Source: Candidatus Mediterraneibacter quadrami
GTDB taxonomy: Bacteria > Bacillota > Clostridia > Lachnospirales > Lachnospiraceae
Length of the DNA: 64,000 bases
Assembly (NCBI GenBank): GCA_019120575.1
Contig: DWUU01000024.1
Span: 36,769 to 100,768, forward strand
Direction of reading: 5' to 3'
Of the stretch, positions 55,099 through 63,267 are shown piece by piece. A program made the position numbers and the translations under genes. The notes under the pieces are model-generated. The model saw nothing but the letters and a program-made list of their open reading frames with translations. It made no database searches and was not told the DNA's origin. Within the stretch, counting starts at the first letter, position 1. Each line of letters opens with the position of its first letter.

Positions 55099-55356
55099 TT
55101 ATAAATTCTCTTTGAAGAATGTCTCCAGCTCTGCAGCCGCCGTATCTTCGTCAGCGCCTTCCACTGTGATCGTAACTTCCTCGCCCGTCTTTACGCCGAG
55201 TCCCATAACGCCGAAGATCCTCTTCGCGTCCGCGCTCTTCTCGCCTTTTGCGATCTTAACGGATGACTGATAGCCTGCCGCCTGTTTTACAAGGATTCCC
55301 GCCGGTCTTGCGTGGATTCCCTCCGGGTCTGTGATCACATATTTGAACTCTTTCAT
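55099..55356 (-). CDS. ptsH: Phosphocarrier protein HPr
   Basis: PTS phosphocarrier and, in Firmicutes, the regulator of carbon catabolite repression. The 85-aa protein has the phospho-histidine in PEGIHARPAGILV (His about 15) and the HPr-kinase serine region as KSADAKRIFGVMGLGVKTG (Ser about 46, followed by Ala-Asp in place of the more usual isoleucine/methionine). The start is the ATG at 55356 behind AAAGGAGGAAC. First gene of ptsH-ptsI. Confidence 0.96.
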   Translation of the reverse strand: MKEFKYVITDPEGIHARPAGILVKQAAGYQSSVKIAKGEKSADAKRIFGVMGLGVKTGEEVTITVEGADEDTAAAELETFFKENL

Positions 55357-55391
55357 TTTCAGGTTCCTCCTTTGATTATCATTCCTCAACT

Positions 55392-55420
55392 AGTATATAA
55401 CACATTGTCTGAATTTTCAA
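55392..55420 (-). promoter_or_regulatory. Predicted SigA promoter of ptsH-ptsI
   Basis: Minus strand -35 TTGAAA, 17-bp spacer, -10 TATACT, just after the cysK stop. Confidence 0.65.
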
Positions 55421-55437
55421 TTGGAGATTGACCCGAC

Positions 55438-56364
55438 TCAGTCAAAAAGCGGGGTTGAGAGATACCGTTCGCCCGTGTCCGGAAGCAGGGCCACGATCAG
55501 CTTCCCTTTGTTCTCCGTTTTTCGGGCTTCCCGGATGGCCGTGTGAAGCGCCGCGCCGGAAGTAATGCCGGTCAGGATCCCTTCTCTTGTGGCCAGAAGC
55601 CGTGACGCCGCATAGGCCTCCTCTTCGGTCACCCGGCTGATGGAATCATAGATCTCCGTATCAAGGATCTCGGGCACGAATCCCGCGCCGATCCCCTGCA
55701 GACCATGGGGGCCCGGATTTCCGCCGGAGAGGACCGGGGATTTATCCGGTTCCGCGACAATCACTTTCACGGACGCATTTTTCTCTTTCAGGAAACGTCC
55801 GACGCCGCTAACCGTGCCGCCGGTTCCCGCTCCTGCGATGAATATGTCAACGGTGCCGTCGGTATCCTCCCAGATCTCCGGGCCGGTCGTCCGGTAGTGG
55901 GCGTCCGGATTGGCCGGATTTACAAACTGTCCGAGGATAACCGCATTCTCCATCTCTTTCTCCAGCCCGGCGGCTTTTTCGATGGCGCCCTTCATGCCCT
56001 TTGCTCCTTCTGTCAGCACGATCTGCGCGCCGTATCCGAGCAGCAGCTTCCGGCGCTCAATGCTCATGGTCTCCGGCATGACGAATATGGCCTTATATCC
56101 TTTTGACGCAGCCACCGATGCGAGACCGATCCCTGTGTTGCCGCTGGTGGGCTCGATAAGCGTCGCGCCCGGGCGGATCTTGCCTTTCGTTTCCGCATCC
56201 TCGATCATACTGAGCGCCGCCCGGTCCTTCACGCTCCCTGCCGGATTAAAATATTCAAGCTTCACCAGGACTCTGGCTTTCAGTTCCAGGTCCCGCTCCA
56301 GGTTCTTTACTTCCAGGAGCGGCGTTCTTCCGATCAGTTCTGTTACACTTCCATATATTTTCAT
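55438..56364 (-). CDS. cysK: Cysteine synthase A (O-acetylserine sulfhydrylase)
   Basis: PLP enzyme joining O-acetylserine and sulfide to cysteine. The 308-aa protein has the PLP lysine in LEYFNPAGSVKDRAALSMI at about residue 43, the substrate loop EPTSGNTGIGLA and the phosphate-binding GAGTGGTVSGVGRFL. It uses the product of CysE, encoded about 24 kb away in this window. It has its own promoter and is divergent from the cold-shock gene. Confidence 0.97.
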   Translation of the reverse strand: MKIYGSVTELIGRTPLLEVKNLERDLELKARVLVKLEYFNPAGSVKDRAALSMIEDAETKGKIRPGATLIEPTSGNTGIGLASVAASKGYKAIFVMPETMSIERRKLLLGYGAQIVLTEGAKGMKGAIEKAAGLEKEMENAVILGQFVNPANPDAHYRTTGPEIWEDTDGTVDIFIAGAGTGGTVSGVGRFLKEKNASVKVIVAEPDKSPVLSGGNPGPHGLQGIGAGFVPEILDTEIYDSISRVTEEEAYAASRLLATREGILTGITSGAALHTAIREARKTENKGKLIVALLPDTGERYLSTPLFD

Positions 56365-56404
56365 GTTTTGATCTCCTTTCTTCGCCAGAACGGCCTTTCC
56401 TATT

Positions 56405-56433
56405 ATTTTAATCAGAAAATGTTCAGATTACAA
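56405..56433 (-). promoter_or_regulatory. Predicted SigA promoter of cysK
   Basis: Minus strand -35 TTGTAA, 17-bp spacer, -10 TAAAAT; leader of about 35 nt with AAAGGAG before the ATG. Confidence 0.65.
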
Positions 56434-56480
56434 CTTCCCGTAAACTTTTGTGTAATTTTACAGAATCGACAAGAATCTCG

Positions 56481-56509
56481 TTGACTTTGATTGTTAAACA
56501 TGCTACACT
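56481..56509 (+). promoter_or_regulatory. Predicted SigA promoter of the cold-shock gene
   Basis: Plus strand -35 TTGACT, 17-bp spacer, -10 TACACT. The leader to the ATG is about 65 nt, moderately long, as often seen for cold-shock mRNAs. Confidence 0.65.
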
Positions 56510-56579
56510 AAGTCAGTATTGGATCCTGTAGCGGACCATACAGCAACTTATTTATTTATTCTTAATGGAGGGTAACACA

Positions 56580-56777
56580 ATGACAGGTACAGTGAAGTGG
56601 TTTAACAACCAGAAGGGCTACGGATTCATCTCCGATTCTGAGGGCAACGATATCTTCGTACACTACTCAGGTCTTGTTATGGATGGATTCAAGACACTGG
56701 AAGAAGGCCAGGCTGTCGAATTCGAAGTGACAGAAGGCGCAAAAGGACCGCAGGCAACAAATGTAGTAAAACTTTAA
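56580..56777 (+). CDS. Cold-shock protein (CspA family)
   Basis: A 65-aa single cold-shock domain RNA chaperone. Both RNA-binding motifs are present: KGYGFIS (RNP1) and DIFVHYSG (RNP2, where most members have VHFS). The start is the ATG at 56580 (MTGTVKWFN) with GGAGGG upstream; the five extra residues of the track contain the ribosome site. Paralogue letter cannot be assigned. Confidence 0.95.
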   Translation: MTGTVKWFNNQKGYGFISDSEGNDIFVHYSGLVMDGFKTLEEGQAVEFEVTEGAKGPQATNVVKL

Positions 56778-56857
56778 TCAGATTTTTATGTACCTTTTAA
56801 TATATAACCGACTAGATTTATATTAAAAAGCATTACAGAAAAACAGATTAAAAAGGC

Positions 56858-56893
56858 AAACGCCCGTCAGCCGGAAGACTGATACGGGCGTTT
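56858..56893. terminator. Bidirectional terminator between the cold-shock gene and the ior/paaK operon
   Basis: Stem AAACGCCCGT/ACGGGCGTTT with inner CAG/CTG pairing, a T-rich tail on the plus strand and TTTTTAATCTG on the minus strand. It serves both converging transcripts. Confidence 0.75.
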
Positions 56894-56913
56894 CTTTATT
56901 GTCTGTTTTCTGA

Positions 56914-57357
56914 TCAGATTTTTATGTTTGATACATAGGCCTCCGGCGCTTCCCATACGTCGAACCCGCTGCCTCTTAAAATGTCCACAACCCTCGCCGG
57001 GTCGTCGCATTTCAGGACTGCGGACGCATCAACGCCGTTGGCGAAGGCGTACATGTACTCGATATTGACCTCGCCTTCCACGATCTGGTGCATGGCGCGG
57101 CTTAAGGAGCCGGTCTCATGCGGCACGCGAAGCGCCACCACATCGGTGAGCATGGCGGTGATGCCGTTTTCTTTGAGCACCGCCTTTCCTTTGTTCGGAT
57201 CCGACACGATCATGCGGAGCATGCCGTACTCCGTCGTATCCGCCAGGCTTAACGCCACGATATTCACATCATTTCCCGCAAGAACAGAAAGCACCTCGTC
57301 GAGCCGTCCTTCGCGGTTCTCAAGAAATACAGATAACTGCTGAATCGTAATTCCCAT
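56914..57357 (-). CDS. Tandem ACT-domain amino-acid-binding protein
   Basis: A 147-aa protein made of two ACT domains: IQQLSVFLENREGRLDEVLSVLAGNDVNIVALSLAD and, after residue 75, RVPHETGSLSRAMHQIVEGEVNIEYMYAF. Such proteins bind amino acids and accompany arylpyruvate/arylacetate catabolic genes. Last gene of the operon, 17 bp after paaK. Probably senses an aromatic amino acid; inference. Confidence 0.88.
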   Translation of the reverse strand: MGITIQQLSVFLENREGRLDEVLSVLAGNDVNIVALSLADTTEYGMLRMIVSDPNKGKAVLKENGITAMLTDVVALRVPHETGSLSRAMHQIVEGEVNIEYMYAFANGVDASAVLKCDDPARVVDILRGSGFDVWEAPEAYVSNIKI

Positions 57358-57374
57358 AACTTCTACCTCCTGTC

Positions 57375-58706
57375 TTACAGACCTCTGTTGTCGATCACGC
57401 GGACAGCCTTGCCCTCGCTTCGCTGGATCGTCTTCGGCTCTACCAGTTTCACACGCACGGATACGCCCAGCGCCTGTTTGAGTACTGCACCGATCTTCGT
57501 TCTCAGAGCGTCGAGTTTACGGATCTCATCCGAGAATACCCGTTCATCCACTTCCACCATGACGGTCAGGACGTCCATATTGTTCTCCCGGTCAACGATC
57601 ATCATGTAGTGCGGTGCGACCACGCCGCCCATGGAAAGAAGGGCGGTCTCGACCTGGGTCGGGAATACATTGACGCCGCGGATGACTTTCATATCGTCGG
57701 TTCTTCCGGTGAATTTGGAAATCCTCGGAAGGGTTCTGCCGCATGCGCACGGACTGTGATCAATGCTGGTCAGATCCTTCGTGCGGTAGCGGAGAAGCGG
57801 CATCGCTTCTTTCGCAAGGGTGGTGAATACAAGTTCTCCTGTCTCGCCGTCCGCACATTTCTCGTGGGTCGCCGGATTGAGGACTTCCGGATAGAAATAA
57901 TCAACATGTACATGAAGGCCAGCCTTGTGAATGCAGTCCTGAGCCACGCCCGGTCCGGTGATCTCGCACAGACCGTAAATGTCGAAGCAGTTGATGTTCA
58001 GAATGCTTTCAATCTTCTTGCGCATCTCCTCCGTCCAGGGCTCTGCGCCGTGGATCCCGGCTTTCAGCTTCATATGGTCCACGAGCCCCGCCTCCTGGAT
58101 GGACTCCGCCAGATAGAGGGCATAGGACGGCGTACACGCAAATGCGGTCGCGCCCAGATCCTCCATAACCATCATCTGACGCTTCGTGTTGCCGGCGGAC
58201 ATGGGGATCGCCGTGGCACCCAGCGCCTTCGCGCCGTAATCCAGGCCCATTCCTCCGGTGAAAAGACCATATCCATAGCATACATGGATAATATCCTCTT
58301 TCGTGAGTCCGGCCATGGTCAGGTTACGCGCCACACACTCGCCCCACACGTCCACGTCTTTCTGAGAATAAGGCGCGATGGTCAGTTTTCCGGTCGTTCC
58401 GGATGTTCCCTGCACACGGGCCACATCGCTCATGGGGATGGCGAGAAGGCCGAAAGGATAATTATCCCGCAGGTCTTCCTTTGTGGTAAACGGAAGCTTC
58501 TCGATGTCTTCTATAGATTTGATATCCCCCGGCTCCACGCCTCTCTGCTGCATTTTTTTGCGGTAGAAAGGCACGTTTTCATACACCCTTTTTACCACGT
58601 CCACCAGTCTCTCGCTCTGCAGGGCCGCCATCTCGTCCCTGCTCATACACTCGATCTTCGGATCACGGATGCGCTCCACCCAGTTCTCCAGTGCTACTCC
58701 TGCCAT
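57375..58706 (-). CDS. paaK: Phenylacetate-CoA ligase family enzyme (copy 1)
   Basis: AMP-forming acyl-CoA ligase acting on phenylacetate or related arylacetates. The 443-aa protein has the ATP loop VQGTSGTTGKLTIA at about residue 95 and the C-terminal lysine domain with RGVNVFPTQVE and EGKAVRVIDNRGL. Metal-binding cysteines near CACGRTLPRI are typical. It is paired with iorAB and flanked by two ACT genes. It shares the whole fold with the second ligase at the operon start but is clearly diverged. Confidence 0.92.
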   Translation of the reverse strand: MAGVALENWVERIRDPKIECMSRDEMAALQSERLVDVVKRVYENVPFYRKKMQQRGVEPGDIKSIEDIEKLPFTTKEDLRDNYPFGLLAIPMSDVARVQGTSGTTGKLTIAPYSQKDVDVWGECVARNLTMAGLTKEDIIHVCYGYGLFTGGMGLDYGAKALGATAIPMSAGNTKRQMMVMEDLGATAFACTPSYALYLAESIQEAGLVDHMKLKAGIHGAEPWTEEMRKKIESILNINCFDIYGLCEITGPGVAQDCIHKAGLHVHVDYFYPEVLNPATHEKCADGETGELVFTTLAKEAMPLLRYRTKDLTSIDHSPCACGRTLPRISKFTGRTDDMKVIRGVNVFPTQVETALLSMGGVVAPHYMMIVDRENNMDVLTVMVEVDERVFSDEIRKLDALRTKIGAVLKQALGVSVRVKLVEPKTIQRSEGKAVRVIDNRGL

Positions 58707-58733
58707 TTGTTTCTTCTCCTTTAAATCAATGTA

Positions 58734-59162
58734 TTATAATTCATCTTCCTCAATGAGCTTTACATTTGCCGCTCTGAGTACATTTTCCGCCTTCTCATAG
58801 TCATCTGTGCTAAATACCATGACCGGAGCTTTTCCTTCGCGGATCACAAAAGAGTAGATATAATTGACATTGATCTCGCCGTCGGCAAGGATCGAAAGCA
58901 TCTGGTTTAAGTTGCCCTTCTCATCTTTCAATTCCGCCCCGATCACCTCGCTGATCCGGGTAACGAAGCCTTCCTTCGTCAGACTTTCCTTTGCCTGTAC
59001 GGGATCGTCTACTACAAGGCGCATAATGCCGAATTCCGGCGTGTCAAATGTAGAGATCGCCCTGATATTCACATGCGCCTCATTGAGCACAGAGGTTACC
59101 TTCATCATGCTGCCCGGCTGATTTTCCACAAAAACGGATATCTGCCTGATCATTGTTATCAC
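58734..59162 (-). CDS. Tandem ACT-domain protein
   Basis: A 142-aa protein with two ACT repeats: IRQISVFVENQPGSMMKVTSVLNEAHVNIRAISTFD and ELKDEKGNLNQMLSILADGEINVNYIYSF. It is paralogous to the ACT gene at the end of the operon and lies between iorB and paaK. Probable amino-acid sensor or enzyme effector; inference. Confidence 0.88.
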   Translation of the reverse strand: MITMIRQISVFVENQPGSMMKVTSVLNEAHVNIRAISTFDTPEFGIMRLVVDDPVQAKESLTKEGFVTRISEVIGAELKDEKGNLNQMLSILADGEINVNYIYSFVIREGKAPVMVFSTDDYEKAENVLRAANVKLIEEDEL

Positions 59163-59188
59163 CGCCTTTCCCCGCCTGATTTTATAGG

Positions 59189-59761
59189 TTATTTCAGGTT
59201 ATATCCCACGTCAAAAGCTTTTTTATTGATCTCAATGGTCTTCGGCGGCACGGTCTTCCCGATCACCTCGTACCACTGCTCTTTCGTAAAGTCCATGTGC
59301 TGCGCCGCAACCCCGAGCACAATCAGGTTGAACACTTTCGGGTTGCCCAGCTTCCGGGACTCTTCCGTCGCATCCACCTTATATACTTTATAGTCTTTTT
59401 CCAGATCCTCAAGGATATGTTCCGGATACTGCGCATTTCCGATCACGACCGGCATCGGATCAATCCGCCAGTCATTGACCACCAGCGCGCCGTCTTTTTT
59501 CAGAAAATGTGCGTACCGGAGCGCTTCCAGGCGCTCAAAGGCAATGATGACATCTGCCTGTCCTTCTTCTACAATCGGCTCCGCCACTTTGTCGCCGTAG
59601 CGCACGAATGTCACCACGCTTCCGCCCCGCTGCGCCATACCGTGCACTTCAGAAAGCTTTACGTCATAGCCTGCCGCAATGGCAAGTCCGCCGAGGATCC
59701 GGCTGGTAAGCAGGGTTCCCTGTCCGCCTACGCCGACGATCATGATATTTTTTACTGCCAT
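59189..59761 (-). CDS. iorB: Indolepyruvate:ferredoxin oxidoreductase, beta subunit
   Basis: Gamma-domain subunit (190 aa) of the ferredoxin-dependent arylpyruvate oxidoreductase. It has the nucleotide/CoA loop IMIVGVGGQGTLLTSRILGGLA at the N-terminus and SEVHGMAQRGGSVVTFVRYG, both characteristic. One base separates it from iorA. Confidence 0.95.
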   Translation of the reverse strand: MAVKNIMIVGVGGQGTLLTSRILGGLAIAAGYDVKLSEVHGMAQRGGSVVTFVRYGDKVAEPIVEEGQADVIIAFERLEALRYAHFLKKDGALVVNDWRIDPMPVVIGNAQYPEHILEDLEKDYKVYKVDATEESRKLGNPKVFNLIVLGVAAQHMDFTKEQWYEVIGKTVPPKTIEINKKAFDVGYNLK

Positions 59762-59762
59762 T

Positions 59763-61508
59763 TTACTCCCCCTCCCTTACAAGCTCTATTGCGTCAAATT
59801 TACACAGGTCTTTGCAGAGCCCGCATCCGGTGCACATTGTATCGTCGATGCGGATCGTGCCGTCCGGGTTCTTTGTCATGGCCGGACATCCAGGCTTCAT
59901 GCAGGCGCCGCATTTCTTACATTTATCCGCATGAGCCGTATAAAGCGGTTTCTTCCTCTTATCAAGAAGAACGCACGGCGTCTTTGTAATGATCACCGAG
60001 ATCTCATCTTTCGCCACTTCCTCTTTAATCGTCTTCTCGAGAAGCGGCAGGTCGAACGCATTGATCTCGTATACATTTTTAATGCCCATGGCTTTGCAGA
60101 TGCCCGGAATGCTGATGGCATAAGTCAGATCGCCCTGCAGCGTCTTCCCGGTCGCCGCATGGTCCTGGTGTCCGGTCATGCCGGTGGTGGAGTTGTCCAG
60201 GATGATCACAGTTCCGGTTGCTTTGTTATAAACCATGTTCATCAGGGAGTTCACGCCGGTGTGCATGAATGTGGAATCTCCGATCACGGCTACCCAGTTC
60301 TTGATATAGTCTTTGCCTTTTGCCTTCTCCATGCCGTGCAGGGTGGAGATGCTGGAGCCCATGCACATGGTCGTATCGATCACGCTCAGCGGTGCGACCG
60401 CTCCGAGGGTGTAGCATCCGATATCGCCCGCCGCATGCATTTTCAGCCGGTTCAGCGTATAGAATACGCTGCGGTGCGGACATCCCGGACAGAGGATCGG
60501 CGGTCTTCCCGGCGCAGCCGACGGTTCTTGGATGTCAGGATCTTCTTTGAGGATCGCCTGTCTCAGCATATTCGCGCTGTACTCGCCCTGAACGGTCAGG
60601 ATCTCCTTGCCGATGCACTTGATGCCCCAGGATTTCACCTGCTCCTCGATCACCGGATCCAGTTCTTCCACGATATATAAGGTCTCAACTTTGGATGCAA
60701 AGTCTTCGATCATCTTTCTCGGAAGCGGATTGACCATTCCAAGCTTCAGGACAGACGCCTCCGGCATGGCCTCTTTCACATACTGATACGGGATGCCGCT
60801 TGTGATAACGCCGATCTTCGTTTCATTCATTTCCACCCGGTTAATGGGCAGGCTGTTCGCCGCTTCTGCAAGCTCCAGGTTGCGCTTCTCGATCTCTACA
60901 TGACGGAGCTTCGCATTGCCCGGCATCATAACATTTTTCTGGATGTTTTTCACGTAGGGCTTATCTTCCGGAACCACACGCTCCTGAAGCTCCACCAGCC
61001 CCTGAGAATGGGCAAGGCGGGTCGTGGTGCGGAAGATGAACGGACGGTCAAACTGCTCGCTCAGCTCAAAAGCCGCTTTAAAGTAATCTTTCGCCTCCGC
61101 GCTATCGGACGGCTCGATTACCGGGATCTGCGCCGCTCTCGCCACCATTCTTGTATCCTGCTCGTTCTGGGAGCTGTAAAGTCCCGGGTCATCGGCAACG
61201 ACAATCACAAGGCCGCCGTTGACGCCCATGTAGGATACGGAATACAGCGGATCCGCCGCCACATTCAGCCCCACATGCTTCATGCAGGCCATAGCGCGCA
61301 CGCCGGAAAGACTCGCTCCGACCGCCACTTCGGTGGCCACCTTCTCATTCGGCGCCCACTCCTCATATACATCATCCCGGTACTGCACCAGATATTCGCT
61401 GATCTCCGTACTCGGAGTCCCCGGATACGCGGAAGACACTTTCACTCCCGCTTCATATGCCCCGCGGGCAATGGCTTCATTGCCCAGCATGATCACTTTG
61501 TCTGCCAT
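59763..61508 (-). CDS. iorA: Indolepyruvate:ferredoxin oxidoreductase, alpha subunit
   Basis: Thiamine-diphosphate enzyme that oxidatively decarboxylates indole-, phenyl- and hydroxyphenylpyruvate to arylacetyl-CoA with reduction of ferredoxin. The 581-aa protein has the pyrimidine-binding domain (SSAYPGTPSTEISEYL, GLYSSQNEQDTR), the ThDP loop (CPGCPHRSVFYTLNRL, GDSTFMHTGVNSL) and two C-terminal 4Fe-4S motifs (CKKCGACMKPGCPA and CTGCGLCKDLCKFDA). The ATG at 61508 is one base after the ligase stop; the MVYD extension in the track overlaps it. Confidence 0.96.
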   Translation of the reverse strand: MADKVIMLGNEAIARGAYEAGVKVSSAYPGTPSTEISEYLVQYRDDVYEEWAPNEKVATEVAVGASLSGVRAMACMKHVGLNVAADPLYSVSYMGVNGGLVIVVADDPGLYSSQNEQDTRMVARAAQIPVIEPSDSAEAKDYFKAAFELSEQFDRPFIFRTTTRLAHSQGLVELQERVVPEDKPYVKNIQKNVMMPGNAKLRHVEIEKRNLELAEAANSLPINRVEMNETKIGVITSGIPYQYVKEAMPEASVLKLGMVNPLPRKMIEDFASKVETLYIVEELDPVIEEQVKSWGIKCIGKEILTVQGEYSANMLRQAILKEDPDIQEPSAAPGRPPILCPGCPHRSVFYTLNRLKMHAAGDIGCYTLGAVAPLSVIDTTMCMGSSISTLHGMEKAKGKDYIKNWVAVIGDSTFMHTGVNSLMNMVYNKATGTVIILDNSTTGMTGHQDHAATGKTLQGDLTYAISIPGICKAMGIKNVYEINAFDLPLLEKTIKEEVAKDEISVIITKTPCVLLDKRKKPLYTAHADKCKKCGACMKPGCPAMTKNPDGTIRIDDTMCTGCGLCKDLCKFDAIELVREGE

Positions 61509-61509
61509 A

Positions 61510-62820
61510 TCATAAACCATCCTTTCGTAAATCTGTCACCCGTTTTGCCTTGCCCTCGAAACGCTTCAGGGAATTGGGCGCCACCAGACGGATCTGGGTC
61601 GCCAGTCCGAGCTGCGCCTTCAGAGCCTTCTTGATCCGTGCCTCCAGCTCGCTCAGTTTGCCGTAGCTGTCAAGCAGGCGGTCATCGATCAGCTCAACGG
61701 TGATCGTCATGACATCCAGCCGGTTCCTGCGCTCTACAAGAATCTCATAGTGCGGGCCGATCTCTTCGATCTTGAGGAGTACTTCCTCGATCTGGGTCGG
61801 GAATACATTCACGCCGCGGATCACGAGCATGTCGTCCGCGCGTCCGGAAATATTCTCCATCCGGCAGGTCGTACGGCCGCATTTGCACGGTTCGTACATC
61901 AGACGGGTCAGATCGCCCGTGCGGTATCTTACAAGGGGAAGGGCCTCTTTGCCCAGACAGGTCACAACAAGCTCGCCCAGTTCCCCCGGCGGGAGCACTT
62001 CCTCGGTCTCCGGATCAATGACTTCCGGGATGAACCAGTCTTCGTTGATATGCATGCCGCACAGTTCGCTGCACTCTCCTGCCACGCCCGGGCCGCACAG
62101 TTCGCTCATTCCGTAGTTCTGGGTGCAGAAGAACTGCTCGCCCCAGACTTTATGCATCTCATCGCGCATGGGCTCTGTCATGCCTTCGCCGCCGAAGAGT
62201 CCGATGCGGAGTTTCAAGTCTTTCTGCGGATCGATTCCCCGGTTGCGGATCTCCTCGCCCAGATGCAGGGCGTAGGACGGCGTCGCCACCAGAAGGGTCA
62301 CGCCCATATCCTGAAGGAACATGATCTGCTTGTTCGTATTTCCGGAAGACATGGGGATCACGGATGCACCCACCTTCTCCAGTCCTCCGTGGAGTCCGAG
62401 GGCTCCCGTAAATGTCCCGTATCCGAATGAGATCTGCGCCACATCCTCCGCCGACGCGCCGCCCATGCAGGCGATGCGCGCCACGTTATTGAGCCACATG
62501 TCCAGATCATTCCTCGTATATCCGACAACCGTCGGCTTTCCCGTCGTACCGGAACTTGCGTGATAACGCACGATCTCTTTCTTATCCACTGCAAAAAGCC
62601 CGTCCGGGTAGTTGTCCCGGAAATCAGCCTTATATGTAAACGGCAGCCTTTTCAGGTCATCCAGCGAACGGATGTCCTCCGGCTTAACCTTCGCCGCGTC
62701 CATCTTGTCGCGGTAGGGTTTCACTCTGTCATAAATATAGCGGACCGTACCCTTCAGCTTCGCGTACTGAATCGCTTCGATCTCGTCTCTTGGCAGAGTC
62801 TCTTCCTTTGCCCATATCAT
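61510..62820 (-). CDS. paaK: Phenylacetate-CoA ligase family enzyme (copy 2)
   Basis: AMP-forming arylacetate-CoA ligase, 436 aa, first gene of the operon. The ATP loop is YHASSGTTGKPTVVGYT, followed by CGPGVAGECSELCGMH, CKCGRTTCRM and RGVNVFPTQIEEVLL; it ends KRFEGKAKRVTDL. The start is the ATG at 62820 (MIWAKEETLPRDE) with AAGGAGGG eight bases upstream; the track's 17 extra residues are leader. The enzyme may act on a different arylacetate than copy 1. Confidence 0.92.
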   Translation of the reverse strand: MIWAKEETLPRDEIEAIQYAKLKGTVRYIYDRVKPYRDKMDAAKVKPEDIRSLDDLKRLPFTYKADFRDNYPDGLFAVDKKEIVRYHASSGTTGKPTVVGYTRNDLDMWLNNVARIACMGGASAEDVAQISFGYGTFTGALGLHGGLEKVGASVIPMSSGNTNKQIMFLQDMGVTLLVATPSYALHLGEEIRNRGIDPQKDLKLRIGLFGGEGMTEPMRDEMHKVWGEQFFCTQNYGMSELCGPGVAGECSELCGMHINEDWFIPEVIDPETEEVLPPGELGELVVTCLGKEALPLVRYRTGDLTRLMYEPCKCGRTTCRMENISGRADDMLVIRGVNVFPTQIEEVLLKIEEIGPHYEILVERRNRLDVMTITVELIDDRLLDSYGKLSELEARIKKALKAQLGLATQIRLVAPNSLKRFEGKAKRVTDLRKDGL

Positions 62821-62859
62821 CGTATGCGCCCTCCTTTGATTAAACATATGCCTTTGGAT

Positions 62860-62888
62860 AGTATAACACAATACTTTGACGATTTAAA
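62860..62888 (-). promoter_or_regulatory. Predicted promoter of the paaK-iorAB operon
   Basis: Minus strand -10 TATACT with a -35 of TTTAAA at 17 bp (four of six consensus matches). Confidence 0.45.
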
Positions 62889-62939
62889 GTGGAAAATTCA
62901 TATTTGAAATATTGTACCTCAATAAGCACTTGAAGAGCT

Positions 62940-63230
62940 GTCCGAGAGTTGTATGGATTCGGACGTCCATGAATATACGGTCAAAACAAAGAATTGTTGT
63001 TTCCCGACGGTGCAAAATCAAATCGTTCTACAGTCGGAATTCCAATATTGTAAAATCAGACTGTACAGTTTAACTCGAATATACGATCAAAAATCAAAGT
63101 TTCTTGATTTGAACCGTATAAACCATTCAGAATATACAGTCGGGAATCAAGATTTCCGAAACCCGACGGTATAGGCTGCTGAATATGTACAGTCGGATAA
63201 TTAAAAAATAATTTTCCGACTGTATTCCAA
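62940..63230. repeat. Intergenic array of hairpin-forming repeats between aroD and the ior operon
   Basis: The gap of about 450 bp between aroD and paaK contains five or six degenerate inverted repeats. The arms are variants of GAATATACAGTCGGG and CCCGACGGTAT with unrelated AT-rich loops. Clear examples are TACAGTC/GACTGTA (63029-63065), ATACG..ATCAA/TTGAT..CGTAT (63079-63119), ATACAGTCGGG/CCCGACGGTAT (63133-63172) and TACAGTCGGA/TCCGACTGTA (63187-63224). The region is far more AT-rich than the flanking genes. No convincing gene is seen. Confidence 0.6.
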
Positions 63231-63267
63231 CTTTAAATTCACCTGAATTCATCTGCTTCAGAAGCAT

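Noticed and set aside
62953-63174. 73-aa plus-strand ORF with internal repeats
   Set aside because: The repeated peptide simply reflects the inverted-repeat array; no ribosome site and no protein-like composition.
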